In this document: positions 28,573 through 37,612 of the stretch, piece after piece
Numbering within the stretch: position 1 is the first letter of the stretch
Layout: each line of letters begins with the position of its first letter
Source: Edwardsiella piscicida
Lineage (GTDB): Bacteria > Pseudomonadota > Gammaproteobacteria > Enterobacterales > Enterobacteriaceae
Direction: 5' to 3'
Assembly (NCBI RefSeq): GCF_001896205.1
Contig: NZ_MPNU01000001.1
Span: 2,274,240 to 2,338,239 of the forward strand
Length of the DNA: 64,000 nucleotides
Notes under the pieces: generated by a model
What the model saw: only the letters and a program-made list of their open reading frames with translations
Database searches by the model: none
What the model was told of the DNA's origin: nothing
Position numbers and translations under genes: made by a program

Positions 28573-29838
28573 ATGGGCAAAACAATTGCTGAGAAAATTA
28601 TCGCGGAAAAGGCTGGCGTTGCAGAGGTCAGTGCTGGTGATGTCGTTTGGGTTAATGTGGATAAGGCGATGATGGATGACATCCTCGGGCCTCGGGTGCA
28701 GATTGCAGAGCAGATGGAAATGCTCAAGATGCCAATTCTGTACCGCGATCGTGTCGTTGTTATCTCGGATCACTACACACCTCCGGCGAATACCCGACAG
28801 GCTGACATTGTCAAATTTACCAGGGATTGGTCCCGAGACCACGGCATCAGTAATTATCATGAATTTAAAGGGCCATGCCACCAGATCATGGTTGAAGAAG
28901 GGCATGTTCTTCCGGGTACTTTGATTCTGGGAACAGATTCACATACCTGCATGGGGGGAGCGCTTGGTGCTTTCGCCAGTGGCGTCGGCTCTACGGAGAT
29001 GCTGGGGATCTTAGTCACAGGGAAAACCTGGCTAAAGGTGCCTGAAACCCAGAAGGTCGAATGGAATGGTAAACTCCAGCCGGGAGTGATGGCCAAAGAC
29101 ATCTCATTGAAAACGATCGGCCGTATCGGCCATGCTGGGGCGACCTATCATTCAGTTGAGTTCTGTGGTTCAACATTTGCTGATATGCCAATTGAACAGC
29201 GTATGGCCATCACCAACATGGCCGTCGAAATGGGTGCTAAAGTCGGTTTGATGCCAGTTGATAGACTGGCTCAGGAATACTTGGAGAGTATGGGCATTAG
29301 CGCCGAACAATATCAAATATATCAACCTGATGCCGATGCACACTATATTAACACGCTCCACTTTAATGCTGAGGATCTGCCTCCGCAAATCGCCTGCCCG
29401 CATAATGTGGATAATGTGACAGACATTATCAATGTTGCCGGAAAAAAAATCGATCAGGCTTACCTCGGCTCATGCACCGGTGGTCGTTATAGTGACCTAG
29501 AAGCGGCAGCCAATTTTTTGAAAGGTAAAAAAATAGCCAGTGGTATCCGCTTCCTCGTCTCCCCGGCATCACAAAAAATATGGCAAAAAGCCAGTCATGA
29601 TGGGATCCTAAGCACTCTTGCTGATGCCGGCGCGACCATTCTTGCTCCAACCTGTGGCGTCTGTGTCGGCCTACATTCCGGTCTGTTAGCTGATGATGAA
29701 ACATGCATTTCTGCCAGTAACCGGAACTTTATTGGCCGCATGGGAAGCAAAACATCAAATATTTACCTGGCATCACCGCTATCTGTAGCAGCAGCAGCAT
29801 TAACCGGATATATAGCTTCACCGCAAAACTTTATGTGA
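28573..29838 (+). CDS. LeuC/aconitase-family dehydratase, large subunit
   Basis: Iron-sulfur hydro-lyase subunit of the 3-isopropylmalate dehydratase/homoaconitase type (421 residues). The [4Fe-4S] ligands are Cys301 (AYLGSCTGGRYSDL) and Cys361/Cys364 (APTCGVCVG). GTDSHTCMGGALGAFASGVGSTE is the family's substrate/cofactor loop. It is not in a leu operon: its partners are a small subunit 10 bp downstream and a PrpF-type isomerase. This setting is closer to 2,3-dimethylmalate dehydratase (DmdAB) or citraconate hydratase than to leucine synthesis. It should hydrate or dehydrate a 2-hydroxy dicarboxylate. Confidence 0.88.
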   Translation: MGKTIAEKIIAEKAGVAEVSAGDVVWVNVDKAMMDDILGPRVQIAEQMEMLKMPILYRDRVVVISDHYTPPANTRQADIVKFTRDWSRDHGISNYHEFKGPCHQIMVEEGHVLPGTLILGTDSHTCMGGALGAFASGVGSTEMLGILVTGKTWLKVPETQKVEWNGKLQPGVMAKDISLKTIGRIGHAGATYHSVEFCGSTFADMPIEQRMAITNMAVEMGAKVGLMPVDRLAQEYLESMGISAEQYQIYQPDADAHYINTLHFNAEDLPPQIACPHNVDNVTDIINVAGKKIDQAYLGSCTGGRYSDLEAAANFLKGKKIASGIRFLVSPASQKIWQKASHDGILSTLADAGATILAPTCGVCVGLHSGLLADDETCISASNRNFIGRMGSKTSNIYLASPLSVAAAALTGYIASPQNFM

Positions 29839-29848
29839 GGAAGAGATA

Positions 29849-30352
29849 ATGAACAATCATATTCGAGGTAAGGTTTGGAAATTCGGTGATAATATAAACA
29901 CGGATATCATCTCCCCTCCTCAATATATGGAACTAAGCATTAAAGATGCTGCTCCATATTGCATGTCAGCGGTCAATCCTGATTTTGCCAGTCAGGTTAG
30001 AGTGGGTGATATTTTTGTCGCAGAAAATAACCTTGGCTCAGGATCTTCCCGCGAGACCTCTCCCTTAACATTAAAATACCTTGGTATTCAGGCTGTTGTC
30101 GCATGTTCTTTTGCTCGGATTTTTTATCGCAATTGCATTAACCTTGGTATTCCTGCAATAACGACACATCAGGCAAGCGAGATTCATCAGGGGGATGATT
30201 TAGTTATTGATATTACTCAGGGTGAGATTAAAAACATAACGCAGGGAACGATTTATCAGTGCACCAAGCTACCTGATAATATTATGGAGATGATCCGTGC
30301 CGGGGGATTGGTAAACTATTTAAAAAAAGTAGGAGCTAATCATGCAAACTGA
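29849..30352 (+). CDS. LeuD/aconitase-family dehydratase, small subunit
   Basis: Swivel-domain subunit pairing with the large subunit upstream. It opens with GKVWKFGDNINTDIISPPQY, typical of archaeal-type LeuD/DmdB, and has the active-site loop NLGSGSSRETSP near residue 60, whose Ser-Ser-Arg binds substrate carboxylates. Its 167 residues match the short LeuD class. A GAGGAAGAG ribosome site precedes it. Its 3' end overlaps the next gene by 11 bp. Confidence 0.88.
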   Translation: MNNHIRGKVWKFGDNINTDIISPPQYMELSIKDAAPYCMSAVNPDFASQVRVGDIFVAENNLGSGSSRETSPLTLKYLGIQAVVACSFARIFYRNCINLGIPAITTHQASEIHQGDDLVIDITQGEIKNITQGTIYQCTKLPDNIMEMIRAGGLVNYLKKVGANHAN

Positions 30353-31499
30353 AACAACGCTGTTTCCCGTATCTATTGTGAGAGGGGGAACCAGCAAAGG
30401 TATTTTTATTATGAAAAATGCCTTGCCGGATGATGAGGCGTTAAGAGATCGGATCATTTTATCCGTTTTTGGTAGTCCGGATCTGCGTCAAATCGATGGT
30501 CTGGGCGGTGCTGACCCGCTGACCAGCAAGCTTGCCATTATCTCTCCGTCAAGCCGAGCGGATGCCGATGTTGACTATATTTTTGGCCAGGTAAGCATTA
30601 CCGATGCTTTTATCGACTATAAAGGCAATTGCGGTAATATCTCCTCTGCTGTCGGGTGTTTTGCCATCCATAAAGGCCTAGTGCAGGCTCAAGAGCCGAT
30701 TACCACTATACGTATCCATATGGTCAATACGGGACGTATTCTAATCGCCCATGTTCCTGTTAAAAATGGGATGCCCAGCGTTGATGGTGAATTGCAGATT
30801 GATGGTGTGCCGGGAACGGCTGCTAACGTTGAGTTAGATTGGGCCGATAGCGGCGGTGCTACCACCGGATGCCTATTGCCTACCGGACAGCCGTATGACG
30901 TTATTGAATGTAGGGATAGAAAATATAAAGTTTCTATTGTTGATGCGGGTAACGTCACTGTTTTTATCTCCTCATCCGATTTAGGTCTACAGGGCACAGA
31001 AACACCGGCTGAAATCATTGCCGATCCAGACAGAATGAATCTAATTGAAGAAATTAGGGGTAAGGCAGCACAAAAGATAGGATTAGTTGACGATTGGCGC
31101 AACGCTGCGAATACGATTCCTTTTGCACCGTTCTTTTCAATCGTTAGTGCCCCCAAGAAGCACACTACATTTAACGGTAGGGATATTGACGAGCCCGACT
31201 GCGATATTATTTCACGCTTAGTTTTTATGCAAACGATGCATAAGGCTCACCCTGTTACGGGGACTATTGCATTAGGCGCCGCTGCACGTATTCCTGGTAC
31301 GTTAGTCCATGATATATTACCATTACATGCTCATCAGCGTGAACGCTTGAACATCGGCCATCCCAGTGGAATTATCTTTATCGATACCGCCGTCATCCAA
31401 GAGGATGGTGGATATAAACTATCAAAATCAGTCGTAAACCGCACCGCTAGAATGTTGCTAGACGGTTATTTTTATCTTCGCAATAGCATTTTATATTAA
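30342..31499 (+). CDS. PrpF-family isomerase
   Basis: A 385-residue member of the PrpF/methylitaconate isomerase family (diaminopimelate-epimerase fold), which shifts the double bond or its geometry in branched unsaturated tri- or dicarboxylates. FPVSIVRGGTSKGIF at the N-terminus and DYKGNCGNISSAVG (Cys97) are family active-site motifs. GGADPLTSKLAII is also typical. In PrpF the substrate is 2-methylaconitate; in Eubacterium barkeri Mii it is 3-methylitaconate/2,3-dimethylmaleate, and there too the partner is a LeuCD-type dehydratase. Last gene of the operon. Confidence 0.88.
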   Translation: MQTETTLFPVSIVRGGTSKGIFIMKNALPDDEALRDRIILSVFGSPDLRQIDGLGGADPLTSKLAIISPSSRADADVDYIFGQVSITDAFIDYKGNCGNISSAVGCFAIHKGLVQAQEPITTIRIHMVNTGRILIAHVPVKNGMPSVDGELQIDGVPGTAANVELDWADSGGATTGCLLPTGQPYDVIECRDRKYKVSIVDAGNVTVFISSSDLGLQGTETPAEIIADPDRMNLIEEIRGKAAQKIGLVDDWRNAANTIPFAPFFSIVSAPKKHTTFNGRDIDEPDCDIISRLVFMQTMHKAHPVTGTIALGAAARIPGTLVHDILPLHAHQRERLNIGHPSGIIFIDTAVIQEDGGYKLSKSVVNRTARMLLDGYFYLRNSILY

Positions 31500-31923
31500 C
31501 AGGCGGGAAAAAGTACGCATTGGTTAAGGACACGTTCATACTTCATGACGTGCCCTTAACTGCAGCCAACAGCCAACAATAAACATATTATTATCATTGA
31601 CAATTAGTGCTAAGCATAGAGGATATGGCCAACCATATCACTCATAACGATCAAGCATCTCTCGCTATAAGAATTGACATGTTCTCACCCACGATGAACA
31701 ACGCAGCGTTGGAAGAACTATTTTCATAAGGTGACTGATGCGACTTGCTTCAGTTGAGTAATTATCATGGAGTATCACCATGCACTATCTCATCATCATC
31801 CGTTACCCACTACGCCTTGCTGATTAATTTATTGCGTTAAAAAATCAGATCCTATTCATTCCGGCCCATATTATTATCACATAATAATGGCCAATAACAG
31901 TCGCACCGTATGGAGATAAGCTT
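31500..31923. other. Intergenic region with operon-end hairpin
   Basis: At 31523-31560 an imperfect stem GTTAAGG-a-CACGT / ACGTG-c-CCTTAAC (12 pairs, one mismatch) with a 12-base loop probably ends the degradation operon, though no T run follows. The remaining sequence is AT-rich with no gene; its right end must contain the promoter of the PEBP-family gene. Confidence 0.5.
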
Positions 31924-32481
31924 ATGTTTGCCAAAAAAAATCTCTCTAGAGCATTAATACTATGTGGTTTATTTAGTCTGAGCGCTCATGCAATGGAGTT
32001 GAGTAGCCCAACGGTAGAAAATAACCAGGGGCTACAGAATGCGCAAATCTTTAACGGTTGGGGATGTACGGGAAAGAATGAGTCGCCGGCGCTAACATGG
32101 ACCGACATTCCTAAGGGAACAAAGAGTTTTGCGCTGACCATGTATGACCCGGACGCTCCCACAGGAAGCGGTTGGTGGCATTGGATGATGATCAATATAC
32201 CCGCTAATGTACACCATCTATCTGAAAATACCGGGGTAAAAAATAGCCAGACTTTACCGAAGGGCGCCATTCAGCTACGTAATGATTTCGGCTATGATGG
32301 CTTTGGCGGCGCTTGCCCTCCGGCTGGAGCAAAGCCCCATAACTACCAAATTACCATTTATGCGTTGAATGTGGCAAAGTTAGATATTCCAGCGAATGCT
32401 TCTCCTGCCTATGCGGGTTTCTTTATTTTACAGCATAAGATCGGCGCAGCACGCTTAACTGCGCCCACAAATGCACGCTGA
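31924..32481 (+). CDS. Periplasmic YbhB/YbcL-type PEBP-family protein
   Basis: Raf-kinase-inhibitor-like (phosphatidylethanolamine-binding fold) protein of 185 residues. A Sec signal peptide is clear: basic MFAKKNLSR, a hydrophobic stretch and a cleavage site after AHA at residue 23. Family motifs are GWGCTGKNESPALTWTDIP, MYDPDAPTGSGWWHWMMINIP and DFGYDGFGGACPPAGAKPHNY. Bacterial members have no firmly known function. A GGAGATAAG ribosome site precedes the ATG. It stands alone and is followed by a strong hairpin. Confidence 0.88.
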   Translation: MFAKKNLSRALILCGLFSLSAHAMELSSPTVENNQGLQNAQIFNGWGCTGKNESPALTWTDIPKGTKSFALTMYDPDAPTGSGWWHWMMINIPANVHHLSENTGVKNSQTLPKGAIQLRNDFGYDGFGGACPPAGAKPHNYQITIYALNVAKLDIPANASPAYAGFFILQHKIGAARLTAPTNAR

Positions 32482-32496
32482 GTATCGTTAATACAC

Positions 32497-32534
32497 AGGA
32501 TAAAAGAATCGTGATCTTCTGTTTCTTTTATCCT
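32497..32534. terminator. Hairpin terminator after the PEBP gene
   Basis: Perfect 12-bp stem AGGATAAAAGAA / TTCTTTTATCCT with a 14-base loop, 15 bp after the stop. The stem itself is A/T-rich, so it could work on either strand. Confidence 0.6.
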
Positions 32535-32761
32535 TCATGCTCTCATGAACAGCGCTTAAGAAGCACACCATGCTTTATTATCAATACCGCAGGACTGCAC
32601 GCGATAGGCTATCGTTAACCAGGCAAGGATTCCATGTATCATCAGCAAATTAATCTTATATATAGCATTGACATAAATGTGCTGACACGGAACAAAGGGA
32701 GGCGGTCATTCGCACCGATCGCTGATCGCGACCCATGATTGAGCTGAGCAAAAATAGCCAT

Positions 32762-33283
32762 TTAATTTGGCTCAAGCAATGGTTGCATTTTCATTGCACA
32801 GTTTACGGAGAATTGATTAAGGATTAGCGTGCCTTCCAAGATCGCCATGAACTGTTTAAACTTCATTACCGTTGGCTTCGATTTTCTAACGCTATGTAGA
32901 TTTATACTTAGCGGGTTATATATGATAATCTCATTCTGCTTAACTCTAACCCCGACGATTAGCACATAATGCCCAAGGTTTAACCCCGGTATTCTTGACT
33001 TTATAGCGGCAATAATGGGTCCGTGGCGCAGTAACTCTTCTTTATATTTTTCTGGCTTATTAATGATGTTAATCTTTTGGCAAAAGCTTTCCTCCGGATC
33101 AAAGCCGAAGCTCATCCTATTACACTTTGCAGTCTTGGTGAAGATATCACTTGGCAAGTAGTTTTTTTTGCAATACCATTTTAACAACGCATCTTGGCAA
33201 TACCACCCGCAGTTAAGATCAATAACGCCACCGACGCCAGGTCTCCATTGGTTAAACATCTCTACCTTGTAGAAAAAATCCAT
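32762..33283 (-). CDS. Papain-like cysteine protease fold protein
   Basis: A 173-residue protein with the layout of small papain-like (C39-like) peptidases: a Cys in DLNCGWYCQDALLKWYC near the N-terminus (Cys25 or Cys29), then GHYVLIVGVRV with His105, then IIIYNPL (Asn123), which would complete a Cys-His-Asn triad. I take the ATG at 33283, which has GAGG six bases upstream; a GTG 12 bases earlier is also open. No signal peptide. It lies about 1.5 kb from the end of a T6SS locus and near no obvious substrate or immunity gene, so a role as secreted effector is only a guess. Confidence 0.55.
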   Translation of the reverse strand: MDFFYKVEMFNQWRPGVGGVIDLNCGWYCQDALLKWYCKKNYLPSDIFTKTAKCNRMSFGFDPEESFCQKINIINKPEKYKEELLRHGPIIAAIKSRIPGLNLGHYVLIVGVRVKQNEIIIYNPLSINLHSVRKSKPTVMKFKQFMAILEGTLILNQFSVNCAMKMQPLLEPN

Positions 33284-33825
33284 TTTCGGCCTCACCTCTG
33301 ATAGTTAAAGTTAGTGTCTATGCCATTATAAGCACTTCGCTTAAAAGTCTATTCCATGTTAATATCAATAGATAATTGGTGCACCCTACCCCCCCAATCT
33401 TTACCGATATCGATATTGACGGCAAAGCCTTCACTCATCCTATGACCTATTACCATCACCCCCTGTTGATCGAGTGCATCGCTAATCGATGCCGTTATCG
33501 TCTAACCTTGGTCTCTTTGGGGTTATCGCAAAGTAGAGTATATTATCTAACCACGTTGATTTTGGAATAAATGTCAGATGTATATATGTTTATTTTCTAA
33601 ACTTAAAGCTATAGCCCTCTATTTCCCCTGTCAACTTTTTTTCATATGCAGATTCAATAATCAATAGTAATGAATTTTTTCTAAAAAACTCAGAGAGCAC
33701 GCGCTCCCCGCGGTTAATAGCAATAGACAGTTTTATAGAACTGTCTACAGAAAAACAAAAGCAAGCGTCATCGATAGTGCTTATGTTAACAGCATGTTAA
33801 ACCAACTAATGCCGAGGGTAGCAAA
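33284..33825. other. Divergent intergenic region with inverted repeat
   Basis: AT-rich, no credible gene (a 64-codon frame at 33376-33570 has no domain and no ribosome site). A hairpin TAGACAGTT / AACTGTCTA lies at 33724-33747. Promoters for the flanking divergent genes should be here. Confidence 0.4.
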
Positions 33826-34440
33826 ATGCTAAAAAAGATCGTCCCAAATCGCCGCATTATTCTTGACGGGTTTAATAACTCATGCACCGCACCCGATCCT
33901 GGCCTCCCTCCTGATTTTTTAAAAGCATCGGGGATGATATATAATATTCAAACATCCGTAAAATCTGGAACATTTTTCAATAGGCAAAAAACCAGTTTAA
34001 TCGCTGAGGGCCCACATGCAAAATCTCAATCCAGAAACTTCCTCTGGTTGCCATGGGTTGAAGGCGCCGTGACATACTCACCGATAAGCACCATCGATAT
34101 ACTTACAGGCCCAATGTCAGGCTGCTGGGTTTCTGTATTCGAAAGTCACGGGAAGCGCTATGTCGCGCATATTGGAACATCCTTATGCGCTGAGCTCAGT
34201 GAGCAAGCAAAGGCATCATGGCGGGCGGCGGTAAACAGTAACATAATCACTCCATTACACGCCTTCGACCCGTTTGTACCCATAGAGTCAGAATTTGAAG
34301 CATTTTACAGCATAATCACACCTCACGGACAAATATACTCCGTAGCGCTGGCCTATGCCTCAGCGTTAGACTGCAGAGAGCGAATGATTACACGAATTAT
34401 ACCAAGCGATAATCAACTCATGGATGTGACGGGTTTCTAA
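33826..34440 (+). CDS. Unknown 204-residue protein
   Basis: Hypothetical protein with no signal peptide or membrane segment that I can see. The centre (GPMSGCWVSVFESHGKRYVAHIGT) looks like a compact globular core, and the sequence is well mixed in composition, arguing for a real protein. An in-frame ATG with a GAGGGTAG-type site upstream supports the start. AT-rich, like the neighbouring papain-like gene, from which it is divergent. It could belong to the T6SS accessory set, but I do not recognise the family. Confidence 0.55.
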   Translation: MLKKIVPNRRIILDGFNNSCTAPDPGLPPDFLKASGMIYNIQTSVKSGTFFNRQKTSLIAEGPHAKSQSRNFLWLPWVEGAVTYSPISTIDILTGPMSGCWVSVFESHGKRYVAHIGTSLCAELSEQAKASWRAAVNSNIITPLHAFDPFVPIESEFEAFYSIITPHGQIYSVALAYASALDCRERMITRIIPSDNQLMDVTGF

Positions 34441-34843
34441 TATAAAATGGGCCGCCCACCTCGGTAGACGATCCGGCCCAATCGTTGGACAGCCCAGCGT
34501 TATTGAATAAATCGGACTTTTGCTAAATAGAAGGTTCCGATCACGCATCATCCCGCCAACGCCGGCCGTTCCAAGGTAAAGCAGACGTTCAGCATCATCG
34601 ACTGGCACCGTGGCAATCAAGCCCTCATCAATCGAGCGCCCATGATGCTCTGACTGCACGGTGTAGCCACTCAGGCTTGATATGCCTCGGCGACGGCCTC
34701 ATAGAGGCGTGACCCCGACGGCGTCCGCTCACCGTATTCAACGCGAATACCGCCGCGACGGCGACACAGGCAGCGCCGCTCGCCGATACCGTTCGGCACA
34801 CTGAAAGCGCGTATTGCCCATATTTTTATGCCGGCATATCCAT
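34441..34843. other. Intergenic region with minus-strand coding relics
   Basis: No intact gene. On the minus strand two open stretches look protein-like but lack starts or are broken: one ends ...EYGERTPSGSRLYEAVAEAYQA then stop (about 34670-34790), the other reads YTVQSEHHGRSIDEGLIATV... (about 34500-34675). They may be pieces of one decayed gene; the family is not recognised. Confidence 0.25.
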
Positions 34844-36136
34844 TCAGCGCATTGCCTGCTGCTTGATCAGCGCATAGCGATTTAATAGTTGCTCAAAATA
34901 GATATCCTCCTGCAATATCTGCGCAGACGGCAGCGCCGCCCCCTTATCTCTCTGACTTAATCGATACAGACGCTCCTCTACGGGGATCGTCCGCCCGAAG
35001 CTTTGCGTTATGGTAAAGACCATCGATTTCAACTCTGAGCCGGTCAGATATTTGCCTTTACGCTCATCCAGGGCATTCAGGCGGCGGGTCAAATCCGTTA
35101 ACCCCGCCATGCCCTGATGCCAGCCGGAAAGCGACTCGGCGGGCAGGGCGTTTCCGCTGATATAGCGCTGCCACTGTTCCCGCATTTTCTCCGCCTCAGC
35201 GGGCACCGCCCGCGCGGCCAGCGCAAAGCCATACTCCTGTCGCCACAGCGCGGGCATCTGCTCAAGCGTCTTCAGCGAGGCGCCCTTTGCCGCAACGGGC
35301 ACCGGGCTGAGCGGATTCGGGTTGATCGCCTGCCAGCCCCACGCGGTGGCCGCGCCTATCGCCAGCGTCGAGCAGATGCCGGCGATGAAGAACCGCCATT
35401 TTTTCGCCGGGGGCGGTAGCGCCGCCAGCACCTCCACATTCGCCTGTCGCCTTGGCTGCGCGACATACACCCACTTGACCGAACCGCCGGGCTCATTGCG
35501 CTCTTGACGCCCGACGCCGGACAAGATATCAGCCGAGGCACCCATGCCGCTCATGACCGTCGCTGGCACGACAATACCGGCCTGAATAGCGGTATCGGCG
35601 CGGGATGCGGCGTCGCTGTTTTCCAGCCGGACCGCACTGTTGTGTATCATCGCTCGCAGGGGATCAAGCTGGCTCAGGTGCTTAAGCTCCAGACGCTGTA
35701 ACACGCCCCCGAGACGGCTAAGCAGCTGCTCTGCCTGATACAGCTGACTGAGATCGCTGTAGCTTAGCGGAAGCGTACGCATCAGCTGCTGCAGACGCTG
35801 GCTCAGACCGCCGAGGATCTCCATGCGGGTATGTATCGGCTGCGGCCAGAGCGCGCCCCACTGATGGCTTATCAAGGCATCCAAAATCGCCAGCCCCTCA
35901 TTGAGTCCGTACAACCCGGCCAGGTGCGTGCGGGCCAGCGTGTACCAGACCGCGGTCTGTAGCTCCACGCCATTGTGTTCAAACAGCGAGAGACAACGCT
36001 TTTCGACATAGTGCCAGTTCACATCCGGGCGCGCCGGATGGGTTAATTTGCTCATTTCATCGCGCAGGGCGGCATAATCCGGCAGGGTTCGCGGGTCACC
36101 GCCGGTTTTAATTTTACGGGGGGAGGTCTCATTCAT
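34844..36136 (-). CDS. TagA/VasL-like T6SS protein
   Basis: A 430-residue member of the TssA superfamily. An ImpA_N-type domain occupies about residues 20-200, one hydrophobic segment about 245-262 (FFIAGICSTLAIGAATAWGW), and a VasL-type C-terminal domain the rest. This layout, with a central membrane segment, is that of TagA, which in enteroaggregative E. coli caps the distal sheath end at the opposite membrane and stops polymerisation. A separate standard tssA lies at 41.3-42.9 kb. It is the last gene of the locus, 490 bp beyond tssE. Confidence 0.8.
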   Translation of the reverse strand: MNETSPRKIKTGGDPRTLPDYAALRDEMSKLTHPARPDVNWHYVEKRCLSLFEHNGVELQTAVWYTLARTHLAGLYGLNEGLAILDALISHQWGALWPQPIHTRMEILGGLSQRLQQLMRTLPLSYSDLSQLYQAEQLLSRLGGVLQRLELKHLSQLDPLRAMIHNSAVRLENSDAASRADTAIQAGIVVPATVMSGMGASADILSGVGRQERNEPGGSVKWVYVAQPRRQANVEVLAALPPPAKKWRFFIAGICSTLAIGAATAWGWQAINPNPLSPVPVAAKGASLKTLEQMPALWRQEYGFALAARAVPAEAEKMREQWQRYISGNALPAESLSGWHQGMAGLTDLTRRLNALDERKGKYLTGSELKSMVFTITQSFGRTIPVEERLYRLSQRDKGAALPSAQILQEDIYFEQLLNRYALIKQQAMR

Positions 36137-36624
36137 AACCAGATATCCATCTGAGGTCTCTACAGCGGTGGAAGATAATGGTGTATGCGGCGGTGCTTCG
36201 CCTCGTCAGAACGGTGCCGATGCGCCAGAGCACCCGACGCGGGAAGACACCCGATGCAGCGACGATCGGGCGCCGGGGTTCAGCCTGCGTAGCTAACCCG
36301 ACCGGCATAGCTGCGCTCGGAAATAGCAGACGTCGACGTCAAAAAAGTCATCGCTATTTGCCGCGCTCGGTATTTTAATGGGATCTTTAAATACGACGTT
36401 TCAAATGCTCAATGATCAATGCGCACGGCGCAGGTTCCCGTGCAATCAGGGCATTACTGGCTGTTTTTAATTACGCTACCTGTTTTCAATTACGCTATAT
36501 TGTCCATTCCGTTTATAGCCTCTCCGCTTTACATATTATTATGGCCTTGCTGCATAGCAGGGGATGATGCGGCGCCGCGTGTGCGCTTTGGCTATTTGGC
36601 TACATCGTTTCGCCGCCCACAGGC
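36137..36624. other. Gap between tagA-like gene and tssE
   Basis: No supportable gene on either strand; the short plus-strand frames (36178-36378, 36419-36712) lack ribosome sites and known domains. It may hold a separate promoter for the tagA-like gene or be the scar of a lost gene. Confidence 0.4.
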
Positions 36625-37077
36625 TCATGCGCTGGCGCTATTATCGAGATACTGCTGCTGTTTGAGGTGTCGCAACAGCACTCGGCCTTCGGGCGTAAAC
36701 TCGGTGCCATAGCGCACCAGGCCAACGCCCTTGAGCTCGGCATCAATGGCATAGCGCAGCTCGCCGGGGACGCTCGGTTCCAGCAGGACAACGGCTATTT
36801 TTTTCAGACGGGGCTCATATTTGAGCAGAACAGCCGACAGGGTGCCCATCAGTTCATGGGCCGACCCCGGCATCCCCTGGAGAATTTTAGTCATATCCGG
36901 CAGGCCGTAGTCCGGCAGATGCGCTAGCGTCCCGGCGCGACAGTTAACAATGCGCCGCAGGTTGTCGAGTACGGAGAGAATGACCTGATTCTGTTCACTG
37001 ACCTGATTCAGGTCGAGGCCGCCGGTAAAGTTGCCAAAGAGCGTTTCATACAGCGACGGGCGTGGTGACTCACTCAT
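36625..37077 (-). CDS. tssE: T6SS baseplate wedge protein TssE
   Basis: gp25-like baseplate subunit, 150 residues. The N-terminal SLYETLFGN segment and the conserved NLRRIVNCRAGTLAHLPDYGLPDM core are typical of TssE/gp25. Overlaps the tssJ stop by 8 bp and closes the tssF-tssG-tssJ-tssE block. Cytoplasmic; assembles with TssF and TssG. Confidence 0.92.
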   Translation of the reverse strand: MSESPRPSLYETLFGNFTGGLDLNQVSEQNQVILSVLDNLRRIVNCRAGTLAHLPDYGLPDMTKILQGMPGSAHELMGTLSAVLLKYEPRLKKIAVVLLEPSVPGELRYAIDAELKGVGLVRYGTEFTPEGRVLLRHLKQQQYLDNSASA

Positions 37078-37612
37078 CTTTCAGCGCCTTCAGGGTCAGA
37101 CGGTTGTTGCCAGCCTCAATCACCCGGGCGTGATCCGGATCGAGGTCGTCACGGCTCAGAACCACCCGCCAGGTGTTGTTCTCCTGGTCAGGCGACATAA
37201 ACATCCCCGCCACCGCCACGTACTGCGCGTTTTCCGCCATCGGCATATCGATCATCACCGCCCCACCCGGCTGCAGGCGGATAGCGTTCTCTGCCACTCG
37301 GTCCGCTTTGATGGCCTGGCCGTCATCGTTAAACAGTGACGGGTAGTCCGTACTGTCGAACGTTTTACGGCCCTTAAGCTGGTAGATCTGCACCACCGTC
37401 GACAGCGCTACACCACCAGCATTGCTGTTGACGGCTTCACGGGCGCGAATATCCAGATGCAGGGTCTTTATCTGCTTATAAAAAATCGATTTGGTCACCG
37501 CGACGGTGCCGTCCGTGACGCGTTGGGTCAGCCCACAGCCCGCCAGTACCAGTGTGATACCGGCGGCCAGCGCAGCCAGAGTCAATTTATCCGCGGTAAT
37601 CGCCATCTTCAT
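37070..37612 (-). CDS. tssJ: T6SS outer-membrane lipoprotein TssJ
   Basis: Lipoprotein of the TssJ-TssL-TssM trans-envelope complex. A lipobox LVLAGC places the lipidated Cys at residue 26, with Gly at +2, consistent with outer-membrane sorting. The VVQIYQLKGRKTFD segment resembles the TssJ beta-sandwich. The ATG at 37612 has GGAG a few bases upstream and gives 180 residues; the longer frame to 37660 would bury the signal peptide. Start overlaps tssG by 26 bp. Confidence 0.9.
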   Translation of the reverse strand: MKMAITADKLTLAALAAGITLVLAGCGLTQRVTDGTVAVTKSIFYKQIKTLHLDIRAREAVNSNAGGVALSTVVQIYQLKGRKTFDSTDYPSLFNDDGQAIKADRVAENAIRLQPGGAVMIDMPMAENAQYVAVAGMFMSPDQENNTWRVVLSRDDLDPDHARVIEAGNNRLTLKALKDE

